This document shows, piece after piece, positions 34,783-42,762 of a stretch of 64,000 bases of DNA (position 1 is the first letter of the stretch; each line of letters opens with the position of its first letter). The stretch is from Candidatus Electronema sp. Its GTDB lineage: Bacteria; Desulfobacterota; Desulfobulbia; Desulfobulbales; Desulfobulbaceae. The DNA lies in assembly GCA_026645415.1 (NCBI GenBank), contig JAPEVH010000022.1, positions 18,063 to 82,062 of the forward strand, in the 5' to 3' direction. Below the pieces are notes generated by a model, which did no database searches, was not told where the DNA came from, and saw only the letters and a program-made list of their open reading frames with translations. The translations under genes and the position numbers were made by a program.

Positions 34783-36099
34783 ATGAACCAACACGTAAAT
34801 TTGGTACTGACTGGTCGCTGGCTAGTCAGCATGGATGGTAACGAACCACTTGAAGAGGAAGGTATTTCTGTAGCAGTGGCTGGTGACAGAATTGCCGAGA
34901 TTGGCCTGAATCTAGCCTGCAAATATCCACAAGCAGAGCTTTTGACCTGTCCGCAGGGCTTGATCATGCCAGGTCTGATCAACAGTCATAGCCATGCAGC
35001 TATGTCCTGTTTCCGAGGTTTGGCTGATGATCTGCCGCTCATGGACTGGCTGACCCAGCACATCTTTCCTCGTGAGGCGCAACTGACCAAAGAAATAGTC
35101 TATCAGTCCACCCTGCTGTCGCTTTGCGAGATGATCAAATCTGGCACCACCTGCTGCAATGATATGTATCTCTTTACTCAGGAAGTAGCGCGGGCAGCAA
35201 CAGATGCAGGAATGCGGGCTTGGATTGGTGAAGGCTTTTTTGATTTTCCTTCGCCCTGCTATGGTGAACTGGAAAACGGTTTTGCCTATGTTGAGGAGCT
35301 ATTCAAAGCATACAAGGCCAATGATCTCATTACAATCACAGTTACCCCTCATTCAGTCTATACCTGCTCGCCGCCGCTACTTCAACGGGCCGCAGCTTTA
35401 GCTGAGGAGAAGCAGGCTCTCTTACATATCCATCTTGCTGAAACGATGAGTGAGGTCAGCGGTTGCATGGAGCAATATGGCTGCTCACCAGTGCAGCATC
35501 TGGAACAGCTTGGTCTGCTCAACGAACGGGTGGTGATTGCGCACGGTGTGCAGATCAGCGAGGAGGAAATTGCTCTGCTGGCCAAACGCAAGGTCAAGGT
35601 GGCCCATTGCCCAGAATCAAATATGAAGCTGGCTTCTGGTATGGCTCCTGTACAGGCGATGTTCAACCAGGGCTTGACAGTCGGTATTGGCACAGACGGC
35701 AGTGCCTCTAATAATGATGTGGATATGTTCAGCGAGATGAGCACCGCTGCCAAGTTACAAAAGGTGCGGGATTTAGACCCAACTGCTCTGAAGGCAGATG
35801 CCGTGTTACAGGCAGCAACAATGGGCGGAGCAGCTTTGCTGCGGGCTGATGCGGAGATCGGCAGCATCAAGGCTGGTAAAAAGGCGGATCTCATCATGCT
35901 GAATATGAATCAGCCGCACCTGACTCCATGTTATCAGCCAATTTCACATCTGGTCTATGCAGCCAAAGGTAGTGATGTCGTCCATTCAGTAATCAATGGC
36001 CAAGTAGTCATGCGTGACCGACAACTGACCACTCTGGATGAACTTACAATTATAGAGGAAATGCGTAAGATTGGTGAGATCGTACTACGAATGCACTGA
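34783..36099 (+). CDS. mtaD: MTA/SAH deaminase (amidohydrolase)
   Basis: A 438-residue zinc amidohydrolase. Metal ligands are in INSHSHAAM (HxH), HIHLAETMSE, VIAHGVQISEEE and GTDGSASNNDVDMFSEM. LPLMDWLTQHIFPREAQLT is typical of 5-methylthioadenosine/S-adenosylhomocysteine deaminases that recycle SAM by-products. It starts 29 bp after the atpE terminator, so it is a separate unit. Exact substrate preference is inferred from family. Confidence 0.88.
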   Translation: MNQHVNLVLTGRWLVSMDGNEPLEEEGISVAVAGDRIAEIGLNLACKYPQAELLTCPQGLIMPGLINSHSHAAMSCFRGLADDLPLMDWLTQHIFPREAQLTKEIVYQSTLLSLCEMIKSGTTCCNDMYLFTQEVARAATDAGMRAWIGEGFFDFPSPCYGELENGFAYVEELFKAYKANDLITITVTPHSVYTCSPPLLQRAAALAEEKQALLHIHLAETMSEVSGCMEQYGCSPVQHLEQLGLLNERVVIAHGVQISEEEIALLAKRKVKVAHCPESNMKLASGMAPVQAMFNQGLTVGIGTDGSASNNDVDMFSEMSTAAKLQKVRDLDPTALKADAVLQAATMGGAALLRADAEIGSIKAGKKADLIMLNMNQPHLTPCYQPISHLVYAAKGSDVVHSVINGQVVMRDRQLTTLDELTIIEEMRKIGEIVLRMH

Positions 36100-36209
36100 G
36101 GAGAGCAAGAAGAAATTTTCTCTATTCAATTAATGAACTTTTGGAATGGCATGATATTTATTTAAACATGTTCAACAAATGCAGTATCTGAGTTTTTCAT
36201 CTTCATTTC

Positions 36210-36239
36210 TTGACAAAGTACTACGGATGGAGCTAATAA
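36210..36239 (+). promoter_or_regulatory. Sigma70 promoter of the TlpA-like gene
   Basis: TTGACA (36210-36215), 18-bp spacer, TAATAA (36234-36239), about 60 bp before the start codon. The rest of the 36100-36300 gap shows nothing else. Confidence 0.5.
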
Positions 36240-36300
36240 TGACAATGCTAGGATATCCAAAGGTGTTTTTCTTATTTTTTCTATATAGGTATTATTTGTC

Positions 36301-36804
36301 ATGAATCTCATTGCAACAACCAAGGCTATTACGTTGACTGCGTTGCTGTTTCTTTTCCTTGGCAATACAGCACTAGCTGCTAAAGCCATGCCAGAATTTT
36401 CTCTTTCTTCCGCTGTAGATAGTGGCAAAATCGTAAACAGCAAAGAGTTTCAAGGTAAGGTGCTGTTGGTAACTTTTTTTGCAACTTGGTGTCCTCCTTG
36501 TCGCCAAGAAATACCAGAATTCATTGAGTTGCAAAAAACATTAAGTGATAAAGGCTTCTCTGTTGTGGCAATCTCGATAGATGAAGGCGGAAGTGAGGTC
36601 GTGAAAAAATTAGTTGAGATGGAGCAAATCAACTATCCTGTGTTGATGGCTAACGAAAGAGTTCTTTCTGGCTTTGGCGGTATTTCAGGGATTCCAACCT
36701 CTTTTCTGATTAACCGCAAAGGCAGTGTGGTAAAAAGTTATCCAGGCTATGTTCAACGTGATCTTGTTGAAGACGATATTGAGCAAATGCTGAAAACAAA
36801 ATGA
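36301..36804 (+). CDS. Exported TlpA/ResA-like thiol-disulfide oxidoreductase
   Basis: A 167-residue thioredoxin-fold protein with an N-terminal signal (ITLTALLFLFLGNTALAAKA), active site FFATWCPPCRQE, and a cis-proline segment GISGIPTSFLI. ResA/TlpA proteins reduce apocytochrome c or other exported thiols; with two multihaem cytochromes in this window, cytochrome c maturation is a plausible role, though not shown. A promoter precedes and a hairpin terminator follows it. Confidence 0.88.
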   Translation: MNLIATTKAITLTALLFLFLGNTALAAKAMPEFSLSSAVDSGKIVNSKEFQGKVLLVTFFATWCPPCRQEIPEFIELQKTLSDKGFSVVAISIDEGGSEVVKKLVEMEQINYPVLMANERVLSGFGGISGIPTSFLINRKGSVVKSYPGYVQRDLVEDDIEQMLKTK

Positions 36805-36827
36805 TTTCCTATTCCTTAGAAGTTGCT

Positions 36828-36863
36828 CTAATCCTGTAAGTTACGTAACAGGATTAGGATTTT
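36828..36863 (+). terminator. Terminator after the TlpA-like gene
   Basis: Perfect 10-bp stem CTAATCCTGT (36828-36837)/ACAGGATTAG (36848-36857) followed by GATTTTAT. Confidence 0.6.
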
Positions 36864-36866
36864 ATA

Positions 36867-36895
36867 TTGACATGACAAAGGGAACGCATTATAGT
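36867..36895 (+). promoter_or_regulatory. Near-consensus sigma70 promoter of the small secreted protein
   Basis: TTGACA (36867-36872), 17-bp spacer, TATAGT (36890-36895). The transcript would start near 36902, with an AGGAGG site before the GTG at 36950. It looks strong. Confidence 0.7.
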
Positions 36896-36949
36896 CGTTG
36901 GTAACTTTGATTCATTCGATATAATAATATATTTCAGGAGGTTTTTACT

Positions 36950-37144
36950 GTGAAGAAAATTATCGCTGTAGCTGTAGCCGCCGCTTTTGCTGTCACTGTT
37001 GGTATTGCTTGGGCCGCAACTGAGACATGCAAAGTTGAGTCTGTAGAAGGTGACACTGTTACCATCAAATGTGAAGGAACCAAACTGAAAGCGGGTGATG
37101 AAGTAAAAGTACAGAAGAAAAAAGCTCCTATTGCCGGTTGCTGA
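36950..37144 (+). CDS. Small exported protein, ExtJ-like
   Basis: A 64-residue protein starting at GTG with AGGAGG just upstream. The signal peptide is MKKIIAVAVAAAFAVTVGIAWA; the mature part (ATETCKVESVEGDTVTIKCE, then TKLKAGDEVKVQKKKA) is a tiny beta-rich domain with two cysteines, and a third ends the chain (IAGC). It resembles the small proteins named ExtJ in Geobacter-type tellurite/selenite operons, from memory; the other ext genes are not here. It has its own strong promoter and terminator, as an abundant periplasmic protein would. Confidence 0.75.
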   Translation: MKKIIAVAVAAAFAVTVGIAWAATETCKVESVEGDTVTIKCEGTKLKAGDEVKVQKKKAPIAGC

Positions 37145-37180
37145 AAAACAATACTAGTTACTTCATAAGTACAGCAGTAG

Positions 37181-37212
37181 AGACCGATGACGGTAACGTC
37201 ATCGGTCTTTTA
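37181..37212 (+). terminator. Strong rho-independent terminator
   Basis: Perfect 12-bp stem AGACCGATGACG (37181-37192), loop GTAA, CGTCATCGGTCT (37197-37208), then TTT. Confidence 0.85.
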
Positions 37213-37280
37213 CGTTTTGAGGGCTAGAACTATTACATATTGCAAGATGAAAATGTTATTTCTCAACTCTGATTACCCTT

Positions 37281-37805
37281 ATGAAACAGCCTGTTCAAGA
37301 AGCAATTTTGACGCGACGGAGTATCCGCGAGTTCACTGATCAACCTGTGGAGGCCAATCTTTTAAAGCACATCATCACTGCTGGTATCTGGGCACCATCA
37401 GGACTCAATAATCAGCCGTGGAAGTTTGTAATCATTCATAATGCTAGTATCCGTGCCCGGCTGGCCGAACTAACCCATTATGCGCACATTGTCAAGGCAG
37501 CCCCAGCCTTAATTGCCGTTTACCTTGATCAGGAAAAGATGTATGATCGGATAAAAGATCATCAGGCCGCCGGAGCCTGCATTCAAAATATGCTGTTGTC
37601 TGCACATGAGCTGGGCTTAGGTGCGGTCTGGCTAGGGCAAATTCTTGCCAATAAAGTACAGGTAAATGAAGTATTAGGTTTGAGTAACCAGTATGAATTG
37701 GCCGCAGTGATCGCCTTCGGTCATCCGCAGCATAAAAATCAGCAGTCTCAGCGGTTGGCATTGGAACAGTTCATCTTACACGAATTCGGAGAAAACTCCC
37801 CATGA
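37281..37805 (+). CDS. Nitroreductase-family flavoprotein
   Basis: A 174-residue FMN-dependent reductase. TRRSIREFTDQPVEANLLKH and WAPSGLNNQPWKFVII are the typical FMN-binding segments of the family, and the central AGACIQNMLLSAHELGLGAVW is also diagnostic. It overlaps the following lipoprotein gene by the ATGA at 37802-37805. Substrate is unknown. Confidence 0.9.
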   Translation: MKQPVQEAILTRRSIREFTDQPVEANLLKHIITAGIWAPSGLNNQPWKFVIIHNASIRARLAELTHYAHIVKAAPALIAVYLDQEKMYDRIKDHQAAGACIQNMLLSAHELGLGAVWLGQILANKVQVNEVLGLSNQYELAAVIAFGHPQHKNQQSQRLALEQFILHEFGENSP

Positions 37806-38335
37806 AACAAGGTGTTATAGCAGTAAAAAAAATTTTGTTGTTTGCCCTAAGTACTACTCTACTCCTCTCAAGCTGTGTTTTTCCTACCTCATCGATTCAG
37901 ACAGATTTAGGAGGGCTGCCGCCTATTCCTGGCTTTGCTGACGACATCCACGATGTTATGCTGCCCGCAGAAATGGAATGGGATCGTGCTCGCTCTATGG
38001 CTATCAAAACAGAATCCTTTCATGGCGGAGTTTGGCATTATACTGGGAAGGTCGAAACAGTGTCTTTGAAAGACTATATGTTTACCGCCATGCAAGACAG
38101 CGGCTGGAAATTGGTTGGTGAGGCAGCCTCGACAGACATCATGTTTGCCTTTGTCAAACCACATAAAACCTGCATGATGATCATTTCTGAAGGGACTTTT
38201 GGTAGCACTGCCTTAACGCTCTATGTAACCATTGACAAAACTGCGGCGGTCAAGCTCAATCCCTTTGGTGAACCAGCTACAAAACCGCAGCCGCAACAAA
38301 ATGCAATGGACAGCGGCTATCCAATGGCCTATTGA
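37802..38335 (+). CDS. Outer-membrane-type lipoprotein of unknown function
   Basis: A 177-residue lipoprotein. The signal region (VKKILLFALSTTLLLSSCVF) ends with a lipobox LSSC. The mature part has SSCV-FPTSSIQTDLGGLPPIP after the cysteine, then a conserved-looking beta domain around WHYTGKVETVSLKDYMFTAM. The tail is glutamine/proline-rich. Similar proteins in Desulfobacterota often lie beside coaBC; no function is known. It overlaps the nitroreductase stop and ends 1 bp before coaBC. Confidence 0.75.
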   Translation: MKQGVIAVKKILLFALSTTLLLSSCVFPTSSIQTDLGGLPPIPGFADDIHDVMLPAEMEWDRARSMAIKTESFHGGVWHYTGKVETVSLKDYMFTAMQDSGWKLVGEAASTDIMFAFVKPHKTCMMIISEGTFGSTALTLYVTIDKTAAVKLNPFGEPATKPQPQQNAMDSGYPMAY

Positions 38336-38336
38336 G

Positions 38337-39545
38337 ATGCGTGGTAAGAAAATTCTCTTTGGAGTTTGTGGCTCAATAGCTGCGTTCAAAGCTGCTGGCT
38401 GGGTTCATACTCTGACCAAAGAAGGCGCACAGGTGCAGGTGTTAATGACCTCTGCGGCAGCTCGTTTTGTCACACCGCTGACTTTTACCGCTCTGTCCGG
38501 TAGTCCAGCACAAAGTGAGATGTTTGCAGGAGACATGGCTCATATCGCCCTGTCTGCGGCAACAGATATAATTCTTATTGCTCCGGCTACGGCTCAGACC
38601 ATTGCTCGGCTCGCACAAGGTTTGGCTGATGATTTGTTGGCAGCGGCCGTGCTGTCTAGCCCTGCGCCAGTAGTAATTTGCCCAGCCATGAATTCACGGA
38701 TGCTGGATCATCCGGCAACGCAGAGAAATCTACGTATCTTGCGTGAATTTGGTTATACTGTGGTTGAGCCAGAATGCGGGCGATTAGCCTGTGGCGAAGA
38801 AGGTGCGGGGCGGCTTGCAGAGTGGGACACAGTTCGAGAAGTCTTGCTCAGTTTGCTGACAACACAAGATTTGGCCAAACAGCAGGTACTCATTACTGCT
38901 GGGCCAACGCGAGAACCACTCGATCCAGCCCGTTTTCTCAGTAATCGTTCTAGTGGCAAGATGGGCTATGCTTTAGCAAGAACAGCAAAACGGCGGGGAG
39001 CAACAGTAACTTTGATTTCCGGCCCAGTGGCCTTGGAGCCGCCGCCCGGTGTGCAGGTAGTGCGGGTGGAAACTGGTCTGGAAATGGCCGAGGCAGTAAG
39101 CCAGTATGCTCCGACAGCCTCTATAGTTGTCAAGGCAGCCGCAGTGGCAGACTTCCGGCCAGCCGCCTTTTCTGTAGAGAAAATCAAAAAAACAACAACG
39201 GAACCTCTGCTGGAATTGACTCCTAATCCAGATATTCTTGCAGAATTAGGACGCACACGGCGGGCGAGCCAAGTCTTGATTGGTTTTGCTGCGGAAAGCA
39301 GTAAGCACGAGGCAGAAGGCAAACGTAAGCTGCTGGCTAAAAACGCGGATATGATCGTGGTCAACGATATTCTTGGCCAAGACACTGGCTTTGATGTGGA
39401 TACCAACCAAGTCACGCTGATTACGCAGGATAGCATCGAACAACTCGACCTGCTTTCTAAAGAAGAAACTGCTGACCGTATCTGGAACAAGGCATTGTCC
39501 TTATTGGACAGCAAAAGGAGGCAGTATGGAATTGAGCAGATCTGA
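38337..39545 (+). CDS. coaBC: Phosphopantothenoylcysteine decarboxylase/synthetase CoaBC
   Basis: A 402-residue bifunctional coenzyme A enzyme. The FMN decarboxylase half (CoaC) starts KKILFGVCGSIAAFKAAGW, with the HFCD core APATAQTIARLAQGLADD and PAMNSRMLDHP. The CTP-dependent synthetase half (CoaB) begins VLITAGPTREPLDPARFLSN and has KIKK plus IGFAAES. The start is ATG 38337, two bases after the lipoprotein stop; longer frames run into that gene. It overlaps darP by 20 bp. Confidence 0.93.
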   Translation: MRGKKILFGVCGSIAAFKAAGWVHTLTKEGAQVQVLMTSAAARFVTPLTFTALSGSPAQSEMFAGDMAHIALSAATDIILIAPATAQTIARLAQGLADDLLAAAVLSSPAPVVICPAMNSRMLDHPATQRNLRILREFGYTVVEPECGRLACGEEGAGRLAEWDTVREVLLSLLTTQDLAKQQVLITAGPTREPLDPARFLSNRSSGKMGYALARTAKRRGATVTLISGPVALEPPPGVQVVRVETGLEMAEAVSQYAPTASIVVKAAAVADFRPAAFSVEKIKKTTTEPLLELTPNPDILAELGRTRRASQVLIGFAAESSKHEAEGKRKLLAKNADMIVVNDILGQDTGFDVDTNQVTLITQDSIEQLDLLSKEETADRIWNKALSLLDSKRRQYGIEQI

Positions 39546-40047
39546 GCAGAAGCGCAGAGCCAAGCGGCTAGAGGAATTGACTGGGGAATTAGCTGCGTTA
39601 CCATCTGTTCTGATTGAACAGATTCCAATAAATGAAGAAGTCCGCTGCCTGCTCCAAGAAGCTGCTACTCTCGGCCGGGATGGTGCTCGCCGCCGCCTGA
39701 TCAAACATATCACCAAGTTGCTGCGCGAAGAAAACTCTGTTGATGCGCTATATCAGTTTCTTGCAGAACGCAAGGGAACAACCTTGTTGCGCAAGAAGCA
39801 GCAGTGTGAAGTAGAACATCTGCGGGATGCGTTGATCGAAGAGGCCTTTACTGCTAAGGAAGCGCAGGTGGATTTCTGTGAAATGTGGACATCGAAAGTC
39901 GCTGGAGATATTGTTGAACAACTGCCTTTTGCAAATTCACAGGAGTTAAGCCGACTCGCTTTTCTCTTTGCTGTTAGCCGCAATCCTCGGCATAGTCGAG
40001 AAATTTTCAGGATATTGAAGGCGGCGCAGGAGCGGAGTGCGCGTTAG
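39526..40047 (+). CDS. darP: DarP/YjgA-like ribosome-biogenesis protein
   Basis: A 173-residue basic, helical protein. SRSEQKRRAKRLEELTGELA and ATLGRDGARRRLIKHITKLL match the YjgA/DarP (DUF615) family, which helps assemble the 50S subunit. The end LFAVSRNPRHSREIFRIL is also typical. It overlaps the coaBC end by 20 bp. Confidence 0.82.
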   Translation: MELSRSEQKRRAKRLEELTGELAALPSVLIEQIPINEEVRCLLQEAATLGRDGARRRLIKHITKLLREENSVDALYQFLAERKGTTLLRKKQQCEVEHLRDALIEEAFTAKEAQVDFCEMWTSKVAGDIVEQLPFANSQELSRLAFLFAVSRNPRHSREIFRILKAAQERSAR

Positions 40048-40136
40048 TGAGTTTTGTCTGAGCAACTAGGACGAAAAATAACCGCCTCCTTGTACAGAAG
40101 ACGGTTGTGCTAAGGGAGAGAAAATCAGCTTATTCC

Positions 40137-40796
40137 TTAGTAGGGTCTCTGACCAACCATATTACCTGGCGGGTAATAGCTACAAACCCAGATTTGCCCG
40201 TTATCACCACAGACAGACATAGCGCAGCCTACTTCTTTGGTGGTTTTCCAGACAAGCTGCGTGTAGTGACCACATACTCCAGAACAGCTATTGGCAGCAT
40301 AGTTATAGTCCTTGATTTCATTGCCCCAAGCATCAGTAACCTCTTGCGGGCTTTTATGTTGAAAATCCCTACGACCATCAGACCAGATCAGTGGGCTAGC
40401 TTGGTAGATATTCTCACCATAACCATTATTACTGTGGTACATGGCGCAGTTATCTTTTTTCAGGTGATCAGCCCAACCTTGGGCTATGCTTGCCAGCTTA
40501 TCTGACCATTTCAACGAAGGAGAGCCAACATCAGCTCGCCAGCGATTATGCACAGACAGCATGGCAGCTTGATCAACCGTGCCCGTTCCCACATTTCCTC
40601 CTGTAGATTCAGCAGACAACGTTGGAAAAACAGGAGGCAAGGCACTGTTTTCCTCCTCAATAGCACGAGGTGCTAACATTGTTGCTTCTGGTTTTGATTG
40701 GCAGGCTGCAAGGGTGGTAAGCAACACAATTCCGACTAGAATGGTTACCTGTTGGGGAAGTTTTGTTTTTCCTCCTATAACTGTTGCAGTTTTCAT
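40137..40796 (-). CDS. CAP/SCP-domain secreted lipoprotein
   Basis: A 219-residue lipoprotein with a lipobox LAAC (C32). The CAP fold is seen in MLSVHNRWRADVGSPSLKWS, ASIAQGWADHL, GENIYQAS, CGHYTQLVWKTTKEVGCAM and WVCSYYPPGNMVGQRPY. Bacterial CAP proteins act in the envelope, binding or cleaving ligands that are mostly unknown. The ATG complementary to 40794-40796 has AGGAGG upstream; an upstream ATG-containing extension is rejected. A GEMM-I-type riboswitch leader lies between its promoter and its start, so it is probably controlled by a cyclic dinucleotide. Confidence 0.88.
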   Translation of the reverse strand: MKTATVIGGKTKLPQQVTILVGIVLLTTLAACQSKPEATMLAPRAIEEENSALPPVFPTLSAESTGGNVGTGTVDQAAMLSVHNRWRADVGSPSLKWSDKLASIAQGWADHLKKDNCAMYHSNNGYGENIYQASPLIWSDGRRDFQHKSPQEVTDAWGNEIKDYNYAANSCSGVCGHYTQLVWKTTKEVGCAMSVCGDNGQIWVCSYYPPGNMVGQRPY

Positions 40797-40818
40797 AATA
40801 CCCTCCTGGTATGTGGTA

Positions 40819-40893
40819 AAGCAGACAACCCGGCTATCTACTAGAGACCCGTGGCTTTCCGACACCGCCTCGCGACGATTGTGGCCTTATGCA
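40819..40893 (-). promoter_or_regulatory. GEMM-I riboswitch (c-di-GMP or cGAMP class)
   Basis: In the minus-strand leader of the CAP lipoprotein. From 5' to 3': AAGGCCACAATCG opens P1; CGTC-GCGA-GGCG is a 4-bp hairpin closed by a GNRA tetraloop (P1b); then TGTCGGAAAGCC and the second hairpin ACGGGTCTCTAGTAGATAGC, then CGGGTTGTC closing P1. The conserved core of GEMM-I (GGAAAGCC, CGGGTCT, TAGCCGGGTT) is present. GGAAAGCC rather than GCAAAGCC is as in the Geobacter 3',3'-cGAMP variants, though ligand choice cannot be settled by eye. Just downstream AUACC-AGGAG-GGUAU could hide the ribosome-binding site. Confidence 0.8.
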
Positions 40894-40983
40894 ACTTTCC
40901 GGTACGGAAATTTTTTTTCCGTACCAACCAGAAAGTCTGGTACTCTGCTTACTTAATAAGCTAAAGCAGTTCTTTCTACTTTT

Positions 40984-41012
40984 ATGGTAGGTTAAAAAAG
41001 TTGACTTGTCAA
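40984..41012 (-). promoter_or_regulatory. Sigma70 promoter of the CAP lipoprotein and its leader
   Basis: Minus-strand TTGACA (41007-41012), 17-bp spacer, TACCAT (40984-40989). The leader would start near 40976 and run about 180 nt. A palindrome GATAATGGTTATC (41020-41032) abuts the -35 box. Hairpins at 40901-40925 (10-bp stem) and 40927-40941 lie between promoter and aptamer. Confidence 0.6.
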
Positions 41013-41189
41013 GTGTTTTGATAATGGTTATCGTTAAGTATAAAGTTATATAACTTTTTAATATAAATTGATATTTATTTAAAAATATAGTCATAAACAT
41101 TGGTATAATTTTTTAAATTTTATTTTTTCTATTGTTCAGAATGTTGTCACAGTGCAGCTATCGCGTTCTTCTTTAACAAACCTAAGCCA

Positions 41190-42704
41190 ATGAAAAAAAC
41201 TGACCAACTCCTTTTAGTTTTGTCAATTCAGCAATTTTCGGCACTTAAAGCGAAACTGTCAGAAAAATTTTATCTAAACGAGCAGTCTCCCATTCCTTGT
41301 CAACGAATATTCTTTGATAGCTTTGATTGGCGTTTGTATCAGAAAAATATTATCTGTTTCTATGAAAAAGAGCAGCTCCATTTACACGATTTTACTGATA
41401 GTCCTGTAACCCAGCCGCTCTCTCTGTATGACAAGCCTCCTCATTTCTGGCAAGAACTGCCTGAATCAGCTCTGCAAGAGAAACTGGCAGAGCTTCTCCA
41501 AATCCGCGCTCTTCTGCCGCAGGTGGAATTTTCTGGCACCTTAAGCACGCTCGATTTGCATAAAGAACAAGAAGATAAAAGTTTTATCCGCGCCCAGATT
41601 ATCGAAACCGGGACAGACGTTCTGGTCGAGCTACAGGCTCATACATGCCATCAAAAGCAATTCCGTAAACGAATCCGCCAGCTCAAAAAATTAGGAAAAC
41701 CTTGCGCATTTCCTCTGAGACAACAGCTAGAATTTGCTCTAAAAAATGCAGGTCGCAGTATGGCAGAATGTGAGCCGTTTACCTTGCCTGTGCTAGAGCC
41801 AGAAATGGCCAGCCTGAAAGCGGCAAAGTTAATCTGTTATTCTTTGTTAATGGTGATGCAGCGCAATCTACAAGGCGTGATCGATGACATTGACAGTGAA
41901 TTTCTTCATGACTTTCGGGTAGCTGTGCGGCGCACTCGCTCTCTATTAGCACTACTAAAAGACAGACTGGAACCAGATATTCGGGATCGTTTTCGAGCTG
42001 ACTTTCGGGACTTGGGAAGAATTACCGGCCCTGTCCGCGATCTGGATGTCCAGCTCCTAAGCACCAAAGAATGCCACGCGCAACTACCACAAAGCCTACA
42101 TAAAGGGCTGCATAGTTTTTTTGCTGTTTTGCGGGAGAGACGAACCAATGAGCAGGACAAGTTAAAGAAAGAACTCGCTGCACCGGAATATCAAAGGCTA
42201 CTTCAGGACTGGCAGGAATATTTGGAACAGGAAAGCAGTGAGACAGGCAAAACAATCGGCCAAACTGCCCAGAGAATTATTCAGAAGCAGTTTGCGAAAA
42301 TGCTGCGGGCTATACAGGCACTTAACAATCAATCCCCTGATAAAGAGCTGCATCAGGTCCGCATCCAAGGAAAAAAGTTGCGCTATGCCCTAGAGTTTTT
42401 CCGCTCTCTCTATCCTTCCAAAGAGATTGAGCGATTGATAAGGACACTCAAGCAACTTCAAGATGATCTTGGCTTTTGGAATGATTTATCTGTGCAGGAA
42501 AAAACACTAGCAGGGGAACTCAATAAGATTGTGCCAAATACAGAGGAAACAGTATCTATTGCAGCAGCTATCGGTGCGTTGTTAGGTGACGTCGAGAGAA
42601 AAAGGCAGCTCGCACGAGAAGGGTTGGAAGCAGCCTTTCAGCAGTTTACTGGCAAAAAAAATATACATCATTGGCAGCAACTTTTTGGTGCAAAAGTGAA
42701 ATAA
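41190..42704 (+). CDS. CHAD-domain protein
   Basis: A 504-residue protein. From about residue 215 it is a CHAD helical domain with the conserved histidines and basic residues: FLHDFRVAVRRTRSLLALLK, then HQVRIQGKKLRYALEFFRSL, and RDLDVQLL. CHAD proteins bind polyphosphate or phosphorylated ligands. The N-terminal 200 residues are not obviously a CYTH triphosphatase domain and may be a diverged version. A 393-bp gap upstream contains the divergent CAP leader and an AT-rich stretch with no gene. A bidirectional terminator separates it from gyrB. Confidence 0.88.
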   Translation: MKKTDQLLLVLSIQQFSALKAKLSEKFYLNEQSPIPCQRIFFDSFDWRLYQKNIICFYEKEQLHLHDFTDSPVTQPLSLYDKPPHFWQELPESALQEKLAELLQIRALLPQVEFSGTLSTLDLHKEQEDKSFIRAQIIETGTDVLVELQAHTCHQKQFRKRIRQLKKLGKPCAFPLRQQLEFALKNAGRSMAECEPFTLPVLEPEMASLKAAKLICYSLLMVMQRNLQGVIDDIDSEFLHDFRVAVRRTRSLLALLKDRLEPDIRDRFRADFRDLGRITGPVRDLDVQLLSTKECHAQLPQSLHKGLHSFFAVLRERRTNEQDKLKKELAAPEYQRLLQDWQEYLEQESSETGKTIGQTAQRIIQKQFAKMLRAIQALNNQSPDKELHQVRIQGKKLRYALEFFRSLYPSKEIERLIRTLKQLQDDLGFWNDLSVQEKTLAGELNKIVPNTEETVSIAAAIGALLGDVERKRQLAREGLEAAFQQFTGKKNIHHWQQLFGAKVK

Positions 42705-42721
42705 TCTGAAAATGTTAGCAG

Positions 42722-42759
42722 AAGAGACTGCCTCGCACAAAAACGAGCCAGTCTCTTTT
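42722..42759. terminator. Bidirectional terminator between CHAD and gyrB
   Basis: AAGAGACTG (42722-42730)/CAGTCTCTT (42749-42757) with an inner CTCG/CGAG pair. T-rich on the plus side and A-rich upstream, so it works for both convergent genes. Confidence 0.75.
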
Positions 42760-42762
42760 GTG

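Noticed and set aside
38232..38336. CoaBC start at 38232
   Set aside because: It overlaps the lipoprotein gene in another frame; the family start GKKILFGVCGSIAA follows the ATG at 38337.
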